A stretch of 45,472 bases of DNA from Candidatus Roslinia caecavium (GTDB taxonomy: Bacteria > Bacillota > Clostridia > Monoglobales > Monoglobaceae). Numbering within the stretch: the stretch's first letter is position 1; each line of letters begins with the position of its first letter. Below, in pieces: positions 1 to 9,113 of this stretch. The DNA lies in contig CAJFTO010000022.1 in the NCBI GenBank assembly GCA_904419955.1, forward strand, positions 1-45,472, written 5' to 3'. The position numbers and the translations under genes were made by a program. Below the pieces are notes generated by a model, which saw only the letters and a list, made by a program, of their open reading frames with translations, did no database searches and was not told the origin of the DNA.

Positions 1-655
1 AGAAGGTTCTCCTGTTCCACTCTTTTCCGTCCGCGTCTATCCACTGAGAACCTATCTCGCCGGTCTCGAAATTGGTCCATCTGTTGTAATCCGTATGCGA
101 GGTATACGCGTTGTTCTTTATCCTGAGCTCCGCGCCCGGGTGATACATCTTTGTGTTCGTAGACATATCGTTGCCCGCCGTGCTCGCGCCCGCGCCGTAC
201 TTCTCGTTTCTCGCCGCTCTGACCCAACTCGTCCACGCGCCCGGGTTCGACCTGTCCGCGGCGGTCGTTCTTATGGAGTCAAGGTTCTCGGATATGTCCA
301 TGACCTCGAATATCTCGTTAGAGCCTAAGACCAGCTTGGTGTTGTTAAAGATTATCGTATCCTCGTCCGGCGCGCCGCTCTCGATTATGGCCTGCTCGCC
401 GTTGCCCGTCATCGAGCCGTTCCGCCAATTGCTGTTGGAGCTTCCGTCGGTATACTTATTGATGTTTGCGTATGTGTTTTCGTTAAAGCCCTTGCTATCG
501 CCTATACCGTACTTCCATTCATATCCGCTCGCCGTCTCGTCCACCTCCAATTCCGCCTCAGCGTCCAGCGCAAAAGCGACCGGCGCGCCAAAAGAACCCG
601 CCGTCGACGCGATCATCACTGACGTTATAAAAGCGCCTATTCTTTTTAGCTTCAT
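1..655 (-). CDS. Secreted GH95-like glycoside hydrolase, N-terminal part (runs off the left edge)
   Basis: The reading frame starts at ATG 655 (minus) behind an AAGGGGGA ribosome binding site and stays open to base 1, so only about 218 N-terminal residues are visible. The first ~29 residues form a signal peptide (MKLKRIG, then a hydrophobic core and APVAFA). The next part holds a GNGEQAIIESG segment followed by an INF/NNTKL-type stretch, and further on a block with MYHPGAELRI and RWTNFETGEIGSQW ending in NRRTF. This order resembles the N-terminal beta-sandwich of GH95 alpha-fucosidase/galactosidase proteins (GNGxxGA, then the LNExxLW region, then YxPxGdLxL and YxRExFaS). The catalytic barrel lies outside the window. 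The family call is inference from pattern only; substrate is unknown. Confidence 0.6.
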   Translation of the reverse strand, partial: MKLKRIGAFITSVMIASTAGSFGAPVAFALDAEAELEVDETASGYEWKYGIGDSKGFNENTYANINKYTDGSSNSNWRNGSMTGNGEQAIIESGAPDEDTIIFNNTKLVLGSNEIFEVMDISENLDSIRTTAADRSNPGAWTSWVRAARNEKYGAGASTAGNDMSTNTKMYHPGAELRIKNNAYTSHTDYNRWTNFETGEIGSQWIDADGKEWNRRTF

Positions 656-884
656 AAAAAATCCCCCTTGCGTAGCGTGTGTGCAATTTTTACAATATAA
701 TTTAACTTCATTTGCATTTATTGTAACATAATAAATTTTATTAGTAAATACCCAAAATGAATTTATAAATTTTTCATCTAACTTTCACAAAATATTTCAA
801 TAAAATTTTATGGACAAATTTTTAAAACAAATCTATATGAAGCTTTTTTTACATAATTAGCTATTCGTACATCGGCGGTTCCTC

Positions 885-914
885 AAAAAAACAGCGCGCC
901 GATACGGCGCGCTG
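885..914 (-). terminator. Intrinsic terminator of the PepSY gene
   Basis: A perfect 10-bp GC-rich stem (892-901 with 905-914, 3-base loop) is followed on the minus strand by seven T residues (885-891). It sits 38 bases after the stop of the double-PepSY gene and just before the promoter region of the GH95-like gene. Confidence 0.85.
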
Positions 915-951
915 GAAAGTATATTATTTCGCTATTTAAACAAACCTTATT

Positions 952-1578
952 TTAGTCAAAAAGTCTTGTAAACCAGTTTCCGCGTCTCTCTTGCTCCGAC
1001 GAGATCACCGCTCCTGTCGAAGCGTCTATCTCATATTCGTATTTAACGTCGTCGGTTTTAAAATCGACCTCGTATAACGCGCGTCCGTCGTCGCGATCAA
1101 ACTTAACCTTATCGGAGGTTATATCAGCCCTGTTTACTCCGGCGCTGTCAAGAGCCGCCTGCAGCGCCGCGTCCTCGCCGATATACGAACCGTTTGCGTT
1201 CTGGCTCGAATTACCGCTCTGATCCGTTCTTCCGGACGCGCCTTGACTCTGCTGATTATTGCTATTTCTTCCGTCCTCGTTCCTGACCGCCGTCGTCTCG
1301 CCTGTGACAGCGTTAATATCGACTTCCTTCTCCCCGGTCTCGGTGACGCAGGTAACCTCGTACAGCATGACTCCGTTCTCTCTTTCAAGCTCCACCTTGG
1401 TCGCCACGCCGCCCACGTTGGATACCGCCGCCTGCGCCGCTGCGTCGAACCCGATATAGCTCTCCGGCGCGTAGTCCGATACGACCAAGTTCTGCGCCAG
1501 CGCCGTACCGCCCAAAACCAACGCCGAAATCGCCGCCGCTGAAACCGAGATCGCTATCGCTCTTCTTGCTCTGGTCAT
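952..1578 (-). CDS. Secreted or membrane-anchored protein with two PepSY domains
   Basis: This 208-residue protein starts at ATG 1578 behind AGAAAGAAGG. Residues 1-29 form a signal peptide or signal anchor (basic RARR, then a long Ala/Leu/Val core ending ALAQ). Two PepSY-type repeats follow, at about 41-97 and 132-197. Each begins with YIG(F/E)DAAxQAA and has the typical pattern K(V/F)xxxRExG..LYEVxxxT...YEIDAxTG. A Ser/Asn/Gln-rich, low-complexity linker (about 101-131) separates them. PepSY domains occur in secreted propeptides, regulators and peptidase inhibitors; the ligand here is unknown. The gene is monocistronic by its own terminator. Confidence 0.85.
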   Translation of the reverse strand: MTRARRAIAISVSAAAISALVLGGTALAQNLVVSDYAPESYIGFDAAAQAAVSNVGGVATKVELERENGVMLYEVTCVTETGEKEVDINAVTGETTAVRNEDGRNSNNQQSQGASGRTDQSGNSSQNANGSYIGEDAALQAALDSAGVNRADITSDKVKFDRDDGRALYEVDFKTDDVKYEYEIDASTGAVISSEQERRGNWFTRLFD

Positions 1579-1823
1579 CTCAATACCTTCTTTCTTTTTT
1601 AGATTTTTATTTATTATCGCCGGTATGATTTAACCCTATCCGGCTAAATTTATTTCTTTGTATAAACTCTACGCAAAAATATCGTTAAAATTCTCTGTAT
1701 ATTTCCTATTATACATCTATGATTTATCTTAACATGGATTTAACAATTTTACAATACCTTCATAGGTTTCTTAACAATATGTTCATAAATACAAAATAAT
1801 GTCATATTAAAATATATCGCTTC
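1579..1823. other. AT-rich intergenic region upstream of the PepSY gene
   Basis: This stretch should hold the promoter of the PepSY gene (minus strand). I see TATAAT-like hexamers but no convincing -35/-10 pair, and no small gene or known riboswitch. Confidence 0.4.
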
Positions 1824-1867
1824 TAAAACAAACAAGACCGGACGCTTTATAAAACGGCGCCCGGCTT
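1824..1867 (-). terminator. Probable intrinsic terminator of pfp
   Basis: On the minus strand an 11-bp stem (AAG, CCGG, G-T wobble, CGC; one bulged T) is followed by a T-rich tract (GTTTGTTTTAG). It lies about 50 bases after the pfp stop codon. Confidence 0.65.
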
Positions 1868-1918
1868 GATCGAGTTAAATTATAATACTTTTAATACTTT
1901 TATTTATAGAACAAAATA

Positions 1919-3145
1919 TTAATCGATAAACAGATGCCTCGGCAGTCCGTCTACCATAAACGGCTCCAATTCGCCGATTATCAGCGGTCTGCAGTAGTTT
2001 AGAAATTCATCCGTCACGTATGTATTGTCGTTACAGATCCATTCCTGCGGAACGACCTTTTCCACGTTGGCTATCTTATTTACATCATATGTAGCGCAAG
2101 TAATGTTATACGGCTGGTTCGAGGTGCGGATAAAGATTATCATCTTTCCGGTCTCTCCTCTGAACGCCGCCTGAGCCGCCTCCGCGCCGGCCATGAACGC
2201 TTCGGTTATATCCCGTCTTGATACGATATGCGACGCGCAGCGCTGGAGCGTGGAAAACACGATTCCTCTGGATTTAACCCCGGTCTGAGCGCCTATAAAA
2301 TCCGCAAGATACAGCGCGGTGCCGCCGAGCGATTTATGCCCGAACGAATCCTCGAACACCGCCGACTTATTCGCCTCGCATACATACTTGCCGTCCGCGG
2401 TCTTAAGCCCCTCGGAAACTGCGATGACCACAGCCTTCTTCTTCTCCTTCTCCTCTTTTACCTTTTTAACGAATTTATCGTAATCGAACTCGCATTCCGG
2501 CAAGTATATAAGATCCGGACCGCTGCAGTCCTCGGCTCTTGAGAGCGCCGACGCCGCTGTCAGCCAACCGGCGTTTCTGCCCATTATCTCGACTATCGTT
2601 ATCGACTCGCTCGGATAGGTCTTTACGTCGCGGATTATCTCTTTCATCGCAGACGCTATGTACTTAGCCGCGCTGCCGTAGCCCGGCGTGTGATCGGTCA
2701 CCGCCAGATCGTTGTCGATCGTCTTCGGAACGCCCATGAATCTTATCTCTGAACCTATCTCTTCCGCGCGGTTTGCCAGTTTCTTTATCGTATCCATGGA
2801 GTCGTTTCCGCCGATATAGAAGAAATATTTTACGTCGAGCTCCTTCAGGATCTCGAACAAGAGGTCGTACGTCGCCTCGTGATCCTCGTACTCCGGCAGT
2901 TTATATCTGCACGTTCCCAAAAACGACGACGGAGTACGCTTTAGAAGCTCGATATCGATATTGGACTTTATATAGTCGTCCATATCGACGTAGCGTCTGC
3001 TTAAAAGCCCCTCGATACCGTTGCGCATACCGTATACCTTTTCAACCCCCGCTTCCTTAGCCCCCTGATAAACTCCGACCAAGCTCGAATTTATTACCGA
3101 CGTCGGTCCGCCCGACTGTCCTACTATTACGTTACCTTTTACCAA
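1919..3145 (-). CDS. pfp: Pyrophosphate-dependent 6-phosphofructokinase
   Basis: This 408-residue enzyme interconverts fructose 6-phosphate and fructose 1,6-bisphosphate in glycolysis. The N-terminal GQSGGPT loop, GGNDSMDT, PKTIDNDL and MGRNAGWL motifs mark the phosphofructokinase family. Two substitutions point to PPi rather than ATP as phosphoryl donor: Asp in GGNDS where ATP enzymes have Gly, and Lys in PKTIDND where ATP enzymes have Gly. The Asp of TIDND is the catalytic base in the family. The start codon is TTG at 3145; an AGGAAGGAAG ribosome binding site lies 7 bases upstream, and no in-frame ATG is better placed. An ATG-TAA pair lies between this site and the TTG. The PPi assignment is an inference from these two residues. 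Confidence 0.9.
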   Translation of the reverse strand: MVKGNVIVGQSGGPTSVINSSLVGVYQGAKEAGVEKVYGMRNGIEGLLSRRYVDMDDYIKSNIDIELLKRTPSSFLGTCRYKLPEYEDHEATYDLLFEILKELDVKYFFYIGGNDSMDTIKKLANRAEEIGSEIRFMGVPKTIDNDLAVTDHTPGYGSAAKYIASAMKEIIRDVKTYPSESITIVEIMGRNAGWLTAASALSRAEDCSGPDLIYLPECEFDYDKFVKKVKEEKEKKKAVVIAVSEGLKTADGKYVCEANKSAVFEDSFGHKSLGGTALYLADFIGAQTGVKSRGIVFSTLQRCASHIVSRRDITEAFMAGAEAAQAAFRGETGKMIIFIRTSNQPYNITCATYDVNKIANVEKVVPQEWICNDNTYVTDEFLNYCRPLIIGELEPFMVDGLPRHLFID

Positions 3146-3671
3146 TTTACATCTTCCTTCCTAATATATTGCTAATAAATTGCTTTATTATTCCCACAAT
3201 AACAACGCCGCAAATCCGGCGCGGCCGCAAGCGTATCTCTAACGAGCGCGTTCCCGAGCGGCGTCTGCGCTTAAAAAGAATTTAACGTCGCCGCCGTCCG
3301 ACAAATACGAAAACTATTAACCTTTATGGCGCCGCGGCCTTCAAAACAGTCAATATAACAAGGTATGAATCTACGCCTCTTTTATATGGCGCTCAACCGC
3401 GTTTTCATATGTTTTTAATATAACAGCGACGGGAACTCTTTACTCTAAATTATATAAAAATATTTTTGATTGCATTTTTATGCAAAACATCTACAATTTA
3501 TTATAACTATTATAACAAATTTATTAAAAATATGCAATACGCAACTGTTACAACTTTTATCTTAAAACTTGTGTAAAACCACAAACAAAATTAGTAATTT
3601 ATCTAATAATAATGTAAGCTCTACTGAATTTTTGCTTTTTTCAGCTTTTACCAAACAAACGCCGCCGAACC
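3146..3671. other. Long intergenic region between pfp and the 120-residue gene
   Basis: About 525 bases without a credible gene. The part next to pfp is GC-rich, the part from about 3440 on is very AT-rich. A 6-bp inverted repeat (TTGCAT-N4-ATGCAA) lies near 3470. No known riboswitch or small RNA is recognised. The pfp promoter must be here but I cannot place it. Confidence 0.4.
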
Positions 3672-3700
3672 TTGAATATTTTTTATTATTAAGCTAATAC
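3672..3700 (+). promoter_or_regulatory. Sigma-A type promoter of the 120-residue gene
   Basis: TTGAAT (3672-3677) and TAATAC (3695-3700) are spaced by 17 bases. The promoter lies about 50 bases upstream of the start codon. Confidence 0.65.
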
Positions 3701-3748
3701 TTAAGAACGAGAGCATAAAAAATTATTGAGATAGGAGACGACAACCGA

Positions 3749-4111
3749 ATGTATCAGGAATTTGACGTAGAGCTTGAGATCTTAGAAACCGAAGATAAAA
3801 ATAATGAAAATAAAAAGGATAGCTCGGGAGATTTTAAGAGTCGCTCCGGAGCGGAATTAGTCTATCCGCAAATGATAGACAAGGATACAAACAACCGAAA
3901 CCTCGCCGACAAGACGGAACAGAAATATAAGATGAAGGACAAATTCCCGGAGGTAGATCTGACCGATATAGAGGGAAAGTTCGACTTGGGCGACAGCGCG
4001 TCGGCGTCCGACTGCACCGGGCTCATCAGCGTGGGACTTCCGGATGAAGCCGAGCTGGAGTCCTACTCCGAAGTTTATAATTTCGGCGCGCCGAACGTAA
4101 AAGACGAGTAA
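3749..4111 (+). CDS. Small acidic protein of unknown function
   Basis: This 120-residue protein is not recognised. It is highly charged, rich in Asp/Glu/Lys/Asn, has no signal peptide, membrane segment or Cys cluster beyond a single Cys, and looks partly disordered in its first ~75 residues. The C-terminal part (from about FPEVDLTDIEGKF) is more regular. A ribosome binding site (ATAGGAGA) precedes ATG 3749. The gene has its own promoter upstream and terminator downstream, so it is a monocistronic unit between two minus-strand genes, which supports it as a real gene. Confidence 0.65.
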   Translation: MYQEFDVELEILETEDKNNENKKDSSGDFKSRSGAELVYPQMIDKDTNNRNLADKTEQKYKMKDKFPEVDLTDIEGKFDLGDSASASDCTGLISVGLPDEAELESYSEVYNFGAPNVKDE

Positions 4112-4139
4112 ATTTTCGATAAATATAAAATATAAATAG

Positions 4140-4176
4140 CCGCCGCTCAAACATTTACGTCTCAGCGGCGGTTTTC
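4140..4176 (+). terminator. Intrinsic terminator of the small acidic protein gene
   Basis: An 8-bp stem CCGCCGCT/AGCGGCGG (4140-4147 with 4164-4171) is followed by TTTT. It lies 28 bases after the stop codon. Confidence 0.8.
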
Positions 4177-4199
4177 GAGTTTACCATATTATATATATC

Positions 4200-4250
4200 G
4201 CGGGATACGCGGCGAGAGACACGGAGCCGCAATGTCGCGTATGTTCCCGC
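4200..4250 (-). terminator. Possible terminator hairpin downstream of the GH43 gene
   Basis: On the minus strand, GCGGGA (then a 3-base bulge) TACGCG can pair with CGCGTATCCCGC across a 24-base loop. It is followed by an AU-rich tract rather than a pure T run, so termination is uncertain. Confidence 0.45.
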
Positions 4251-4265
4251 AGTTCGTTTATAAAT

Positions 4266-7200
4266 CTACGCTCCGTACACGAAATCGATATAGTCGTAAT
4301 TACCGCCCCAAGCGCTTGTCGCCGAGATCATTCCTACGATCCGGTATTCTCCGGCGTTCGAGCTGAGCGATACGAACGCGCTGCTTACTTTATAGTCGTT
4401 CCACGACGCGGTCTTGTCTATCGTAATATCCGCTATCTTATTCTCCTCGGTCAGCATACCCTGTATCTGCGATCTCGAAAGCCCGGACACGTCGAACGAC
4501 GCGTCTATGCGATATAACCGCATCGTCGGGGTCGCGTTCATCATAGCCGCGTTTATGTCTATCCTGACCAGATTATCGAGGCTGCGCACGCCGAGATCAA
4601 ATACGTCTCCGTTCTTGGTCTCGCCTATGACTCCGGCGCCGTTCACGGTATCGATCGACGCGGGATAGGACGTCCAGTCGGTTCTCAATATCGTTTCAAA
4701 CTCGACTCGCGAACTTGTCGTCTCAAACGGGAGATCGTTGTAGCACAGAGTAATACAGTCGAAGTTCCCAACAAAGTTGCCGCCCGACGAGGTCATTTTT
4801 GCGAACAACGCGATCTCTCCGCTTAAAGTCTCGGTTATATTGACCGAATTGTCCATGTAGTTGTTCCAGTTATCGGCGCTGTATCTTAAAGTATTCGACT
4901 CGCCTATGAGGTTTTCGTCAGCCGCAAACTGAGCTATCGTCTCCGCGCTCAGCCCGGCGGCTTCCACCTCTTCCGGATCCGCGGCGTAGAAAGCTATCTT
5001 CGCGTTACTCATCTTCGTCCCGGCTCTTACTATCATTTTGTCGAGCTTAGAGCCGTAGAAGTTACCCAGATAGATAACGTCGCCGTGGCGCACGTTGTCC
5101 ACCATAAGGCCTCCGCTTGCGCTTGCGTTCTCCGAAACCGTTGCCTGAGAGGTAAAGTTCACGTACGTTTTCCCGTCGGCGTCATAAGTTCCGCTCGCCG
5201 CGTCTTCAAACTCCGCGGTATCCATATACGGATAATCCTCTCTATAGACGCTCATCTCCTCGGCGTCCGGCAGATTCGGGATCTCCTTATCCCATACCGG
5301 CGAGGTGAAGTCGTAGTTATAGTAGTCGAAGTCTACGTATCCGTCGTTTTGCATACTATTGTATGTATAGAGTCCTATCCTGTCGCCTCTCCAGTATCTC
5401 GAACCGGCCGTTGGGACCGCGCCGGAGCCGGCCAGGATCCAGTTCTCGCCGTCCGCGCTATAGTACATATACGCCGTTTTTTCGCTATCGACGATAGTCT
5501 TTAGGTAGAGCGCGTCGCCGACTAACTCCTCTTCGCTCCTTACGTCGTTGCCGTTATAGTTATAGCGCATATATCTGATCCCGTCGTACTGCTCCACACC
5601 TAAGGTGATATACGTATCGCCGCCGTTGAAGTGGCACAGCCCCGCCTCTTGTCCGTCGGCCATACCCGAAAGATCCAGTTTGGTATTTACCTCGACGTAT
5701 TCCGTATCCACGTATTTCTGCATCATCACATTCTTATTAGCCCAGAAGTCGCCGCGGCGCGTCTGCGCAAGCATACGCAGTCTGCCGTCAGCGAGTTCGT
5801 AGTACTCTTCCTTGGGCTGGTGGTTCCAGTTCCAGTTTATACTCAGCTCTTCGCCACTGAAATCGTCGCTTCCGACAGTGAATTTCGCGACCGAGCTCTC
5901 TATCGGCTTATCAACCACATCCGAGACGGTCATGCTCGGGAACTCGCCCTCCGGCCACTCGGCCTCGACGAGCCATGGCATTCTGCCGCCCGCGGTGTAG
6001 TCGCCCTTCTGTCCCATAAAGTACCAGTTTCCGTCCGGAGTGTCCACAAACGCGCCTTGAAGTATCGCGTCAGAGCCGAGGAAATATTCCTCGTATTCGC
6101 CGCCGTGATAGTAGCCAAGGTTCTCTTCGTCTTCCGCGGCTACGTAGTCGAACGCCGTTCCGTCCGGATTGTCGCCGTATATATTCCTTGCGCGGCGGAC
6201 GTACGGACCATGCCCGTTTGAACTCCTGCCTGAGAAGTCGCAGTTGAATATGTAGTAGTACCCGTCCTTTATGTAGAGCTTATTGCCCTCGGTACCGGCT
6301 ATGTTCCTTATCAGCACGCCCGAACGCGCGAACGTCGCAGCGTCGGTAGCGTCCGCGTCCAAAAGGGTCGTCCCGTCCAGCGACATCTTAAACAACTGCG
6401 CCGCGTTTCCGGTCTGACAGCCCTCGTCCGTGATGTAGTCTATGCCCTGACCCGAGCTACCCAGATTGGACAGCAACAAATACGCGCAGTTATTCTCGTC
6501 GTCCCAGAGCGGACACAGATCGGTAAGCCTCTCTATCTTTATATCCTTTCCGTTTTTATCCTTAAGGCAGGTTGTGGTCCACGGCCCCGACGGGTCGGTC
6601 GCGGTAGATACGTATATGCCGCCGTTATTGTATACCGGGCTGTATACGTAGAACGTACCGTCGTGATATCTAATGGACGGCGCGTATACGCCGTTTCCGT
6701 ACCAGCCCATACTGTCGGCGCTGTATCTGTCTCCGATAGACTCCTCCGGGTTTTCGATCGCGTATCCGACCGTCTCCCAGTTGACCAGATCGTTAGAGTG
6801 CAGAACCGCCGTTCCCGGACAGTCCATAAAGGTAGAGGTCGCCATATAATAGTCCCCTCCTACGCGAATGACGTCCGGATCGCTGTAATCCAGAGCCAGT
6901 ACCGGATTTGTAAACGTACCGTCGCCGTTGTCGCCCCAGTACGAATTCGGGGCTACCGTCGGTCCCTGCGGTTCCGGCGAGCCTGTAGGCGGCGCGGTAG
7001 GAACCGTCGTAGGCTCTATCGTAGGAGCCTCCGTTGGAACGATCGTCGCAGTCGCTTCCGGAGATCCCGTCGGAGTCGCCGTCGGCTCTGAAACCCCCGT
7101 CGCGGTCGCCGCTTCCGCTAACGGAACCATCGACTTATCCCACATATACATGACTGTTATTCCCTCGTTTATATTTTTAGGTCTGTCCAAAGTATATACC

Positions 7201-8021
7201 GACGTCTCCGGGTCGTACTCGAATATCTGGATATCGCTTAACACGCCCTCGTCGTTATATGAAGCCGCTATCACGTCGCCGCTTTCGATCGCTCCGCCGT
7301 TGTTCGAGACCTCAATTCCCGTCAGCGTCTCGACGTCGTATACGCCGCTTAAGATATACGAGTAATTCAAATCATACGACGGCGTAGCTATCGGCTCGTT
7401 AGTCGGCGTTTGGGAAGGCGTCGGCTCTGCATAGCGAAGTATGAAATAATCGTAGTTTCCGAGCCAACTCGTGTTTGTCGAACTGTTGGTAAATTTAAAA
7501 CCGAGATCGTGCGTACCGGCAATCTCCTGGATCTCGCCTCTCGATAACTCGTACCTCGAATAACACTCGTTTCCGCTGTCGCCCTCAATGACGGTCGACT
7601 TTATGTCCACTCTAGCCGCTTCGACTCCGCCCTCGGGCGCCGCCGAATATTTTTTCTGCTCCTCGTCCCACGCCGCGCCGATCGGTTCGGTCATATCTAC
7701 GTATATCGTCGCAGTAGCGCTCTTACCGCCCGAATATATATCTATGTATTTAAGATTGGTAAAATCCACGTCTTTGAACGTTACCACTGCGCCGTTTTTG
7801 ATAGAGCCTATCTCTCCGCCTCCTGAGCAATGATCCTGCTCGCCTATCTCGTAAGTTCCGTATCCGTAGTCGAAGTCCTCAAACTCTACCAGTCTATCCT
7901 TCGCATTCTCCTGTTCCCACTCTGCGGTCTCGTTTGCGCTGACGAAACCCGTAAAACTTAAATTGCCAGCCATCAATACAGCGCACATAACGGCTAACAT
8001 TCTTCGCATGATCTTTTTCAT
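4266..8021 (-). CDS. Large secreted GH43-family hydrolase with carbohydrate-binding modules
   Basis: This 1251-residue protein starts at ATG 8021 behind GGAGGAAAG. Residues 1-29 are a signal peptide. A CBM6-like module (about 45-200) is followed by a spacer domain and a Pro/Thr/Glu-rich linker (about 300-357). The five-bladed GH43 catalytic domain spans about 362-690: DYSDPDVIR carries the likely catalytic base Asp381, YAPSIRYHDGTFYVY and LCPLWDDE follow, and the Glu of TEGNKLYIKDGYYYIF is the likely acid. A concanavalin-like C-terminal domain (about 705-890) resembles that of beta-xylosidases. Two further CBM6-like modules (about 905-1095 and 1100-1251) end the protein. GH43 enzymes remove arabinose or xylose units from plant glycans; the exact substrate is not readable. 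The gene is divergent from an AraC regulator that may control it. Confidence 0.85.
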   Translation of the reverse strand: MKKIMRRMLAVMCAVLMAGNLSFTGFVSANETAEWEQENAKDRLVEFEDFDYGYGTYEIGEQDHCSGGGEIGSIKNGAVVTFKDVDFTNLKYIDIYSGGKSATATIYVDMTEPIGAAWDEEQKKYSAAPEGGVEAARVDIKSTVIEGDSGNECYSRYELSRGEIQEIAGTHDLGFKFTNSSTNTSWLGNYDYFILRYAEPTPSQTPTNEPIATPSYDLNYSYILSGVYDVETLTGIEVSNNGGAIESGDVIAASYNDEGVLSDIQIFEYDPETSVYTLDRPKNINEGITVMYMWDKSMVPLAEAATATGVSEPTATPTGSPEATATIVPTEAPTIEPTTVPTAPPTGSPEPQGPTVAPNSYWGDNGDGTFTNPVLALDYSDPDVIRVGGDYYMATSTFMDCPGTAVLHSNDLVNWETVGYAIENPEESIGDRYSADSMGWYGNGVYAPSIRYHDGTFYVYSPVYNNGGIYVSTATDPSGPWTTTCLKDKNGKDIKIERLTDLCPLWDDENNCAYLLLSNLGSSGQGIDYITDEGCQTGNAAQLFKMSLDGTTLLDADATDAATFARSGVLIRNIAGTEGNKLYIKDGYYYIFNCDFSGRSSNGHGPYVRRARNIYGDNPDGTAFDYVAAEDEENLGYYHGGEYEEYFLGSDAILQGAFVDTPDGNWYFMGQKGDYTAGGRMPWLVEAEWPEGEFPSMTVSDVVDKPIESSVAKFTVGSDDFSGEELSINWNWNHQPKEEYYELADGRLRMLAQTRRGDFWANKNVMMQKYVDTEYVEVNTKLDLSGMADGQEAGLCHFNGGDTYITLGVEQYDGIRYMRYNYNGNDVRSEEELVGDALYLKTIVDSEKTAYMYYSADGENWILAGSGAVPTAGSRYWRGDRIGLYTYNSMQNDGYVDFDYYNYDFTSPVWDKEIPNLPDAEEMSVYREDYPYMDTAEFEDAASGTYDADGKTYVNFTSQATVSENASASGGLMVDNVRHGDVIYLGNFYGSKLDKMIVRAGTKMSNAKIAFYAADPEEVEAAGLSAETIAQFAADENLIGESNTLRYSADNWNNYMDNSVNITETLSGEIALFAKMTSSGGNFVGNFDCITLCYNDLPFETTSSRVEFETILRTDWTSYPASIDTVNGAGVIGETKNGDVFDLGVRSLDNLVRIDINAAMMNATPTMRLYRIDASFDVSGLSRSQIQGMLTEENKIADITIDKTASWNDYKVSSAFVSLSSNAGEYRIVGMISATSAWGGNYDYIDFVYGA

Positions 8022-8126
8022 TTCCGCTTTCCTCCATACGATTTTATTTGATTCGATTGTATCATATGCCGATCCAATTCACATTCACAATCCATCCAAT
8101 TTGTTTGCTGTTTTATCCATTTTATA

Positions 8127-8154
8127 TTGATTTTTTATTTCGATTCGATATAAT
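8127..8154 (+). promoter_or_regulatory. Promoter of the AraC gene divergent from GH43
   Basis: TTGATT (8127-8132) and TATAAT (8149-8154) have 16 bases between them, about 33 bases upstream of the AraC start. Confidence 0.6.
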
Positions 8155-8187
8155 TAATAATAATATAATTGATTGGAGGAAACAAAA

Positions 8188-9024
8188 ATGACGGATCGTA
8201 ACTTCGACTATTCCAATTACTTTCAGTTTAATTATAATTTCGACAGAGGGGAAAATCAGATAAACTTGGATTTTCACAGTCACCGTCTATATGAGATATT
8301 TCTTGTCTTGGAGGGAGAATGTCGCTATCATGTGGAAAGCGATAAATACTGTTTATCCAAGGGAGATCTTTTGTTGATCGACAGTATGGAAAAACATAAA
8401 TTTGAAGAAATAGAAAATACGTCTTGCTACAGGCTTACGCTGTTTTTCACTCCTAAATACATCGCGCACTTTACGTCTGCGTATACGGATCTGTTATCGT
8501 GCTTTAAAAACCGATCTGAGGAAAAATGGCGTATCCTTCATCTAACTGAGCGCGAACTAAAGGATTTTATGCATATCGTCAATCAATCAATCGAAAAGTT
8601 TCACAGTTCAGTATTCGGCGACGACGTTATATCTCTTACGCACTTTATAAAAGCCTTGATATATATAAACAGGCTGTACTATAACGTCTCGTCGCCTACG
8701 ATAATATATTCGGAAAAATGCAAGAAGATCAAAGACTACATAGACACGCATCTTTTAGAAGAATTGACTATACAGAAAATCTCAAAGGCCGTCAATATTC
8801 CGGTCTCAACAGTCTGCAAGATATTTAAACGCGAAACGAACAACTCAATATACTCGTACATAACCGGGATGAGAGTACTGCACGCGCGTTCGCTCATGAC
8901 GGAAGGACGCTCTGCGACCGAAAGCTGTTATCTGTCCGGCTTTAAAAACTATTCCAACTTCTATAAACGATTCAAGTCGGTCCTCGGCGTCTCGCCGAAA
9001 GAATATCGATCCGCCTCCTTTTAG
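8188..9024 (+). CDS. AraC-family transcriptional regulator (cupin sensor domain)
   Basis: The protein has 278 residues from ATG 8188. A TTG 15 bases earlier is in frame, but it overlaps the GGAGGAAAC ribosome binding site, so the ATG is preferred. The N-terminal half is a cupin-type sensor (HSHRLYEIFLVLEGECRYHV, then KGDLLLIDSMEKHKF). The C-terminal ~100 residues hold two helix-turn-helix motifs, the first around LTIQKISKAVNIPVSTVCKIFK and the second around ATESCYLSGFKNYSNFYKRFK, ending in GVSPKEYR. The gene is divergent from the GH43 gene across 166 bases, an arrangement typical of a sugar-responsive activator and its target. The effector is unknown. Confidence 0.9.
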   Translation: MTDRNFDYSNYFQFNYNFDRGENQINLDFHSHRLYEIFLVLEGECRYHVESDKYCLSKGDLLLIDSMEKHKFEEIENTSCYRLTLFFTPKYIAHFTSAYTDLLSCFKNRSEEKWRILHLTERELKDFMHIVNQSIEKFHSSVFGDDVISLTHFIKALIYINRLYYNVSSPTIIYSEKCKKIKDYIDTHLLEELTIQKISKAVNIPVSTVCKIFKRETNNSIYSYITGMRVLHARSLMTEGRSATESCYLSGFKNYSNFYKRFKSVLGVSPKEYRSASF

Positions 9025-9029
9025 TTTAT

Positions 9030-9092
9030 AAAAAGACGCCTGAGATCGTTCGCGTTTATCGGCGCGATATTGATCGTCTCAAGCGTCTTTTA
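9030..9092. terminator. Bidirectional terminator between AraC and M13 peptidase genes
   Basis: AAAAGACGC (9031-9039) pairs with GCGTCTTTT (9083-9091), and inner TGAGA/TCTCA pairs lengthen the stem. T runs follow on both strands, as expected between convergent genes. Confidence 0.75.
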
Positions 9093-9113
9093 TTATTGCG
9101 AGGATATATTATC

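Noticed and set aside
153..731. 192-codon plus-strand frame opposite the GH95-like gene
   Set aside because: The minus strand gives a signal peptide, ribosome binding site and family-like motifs; the plus frame is its shadow.
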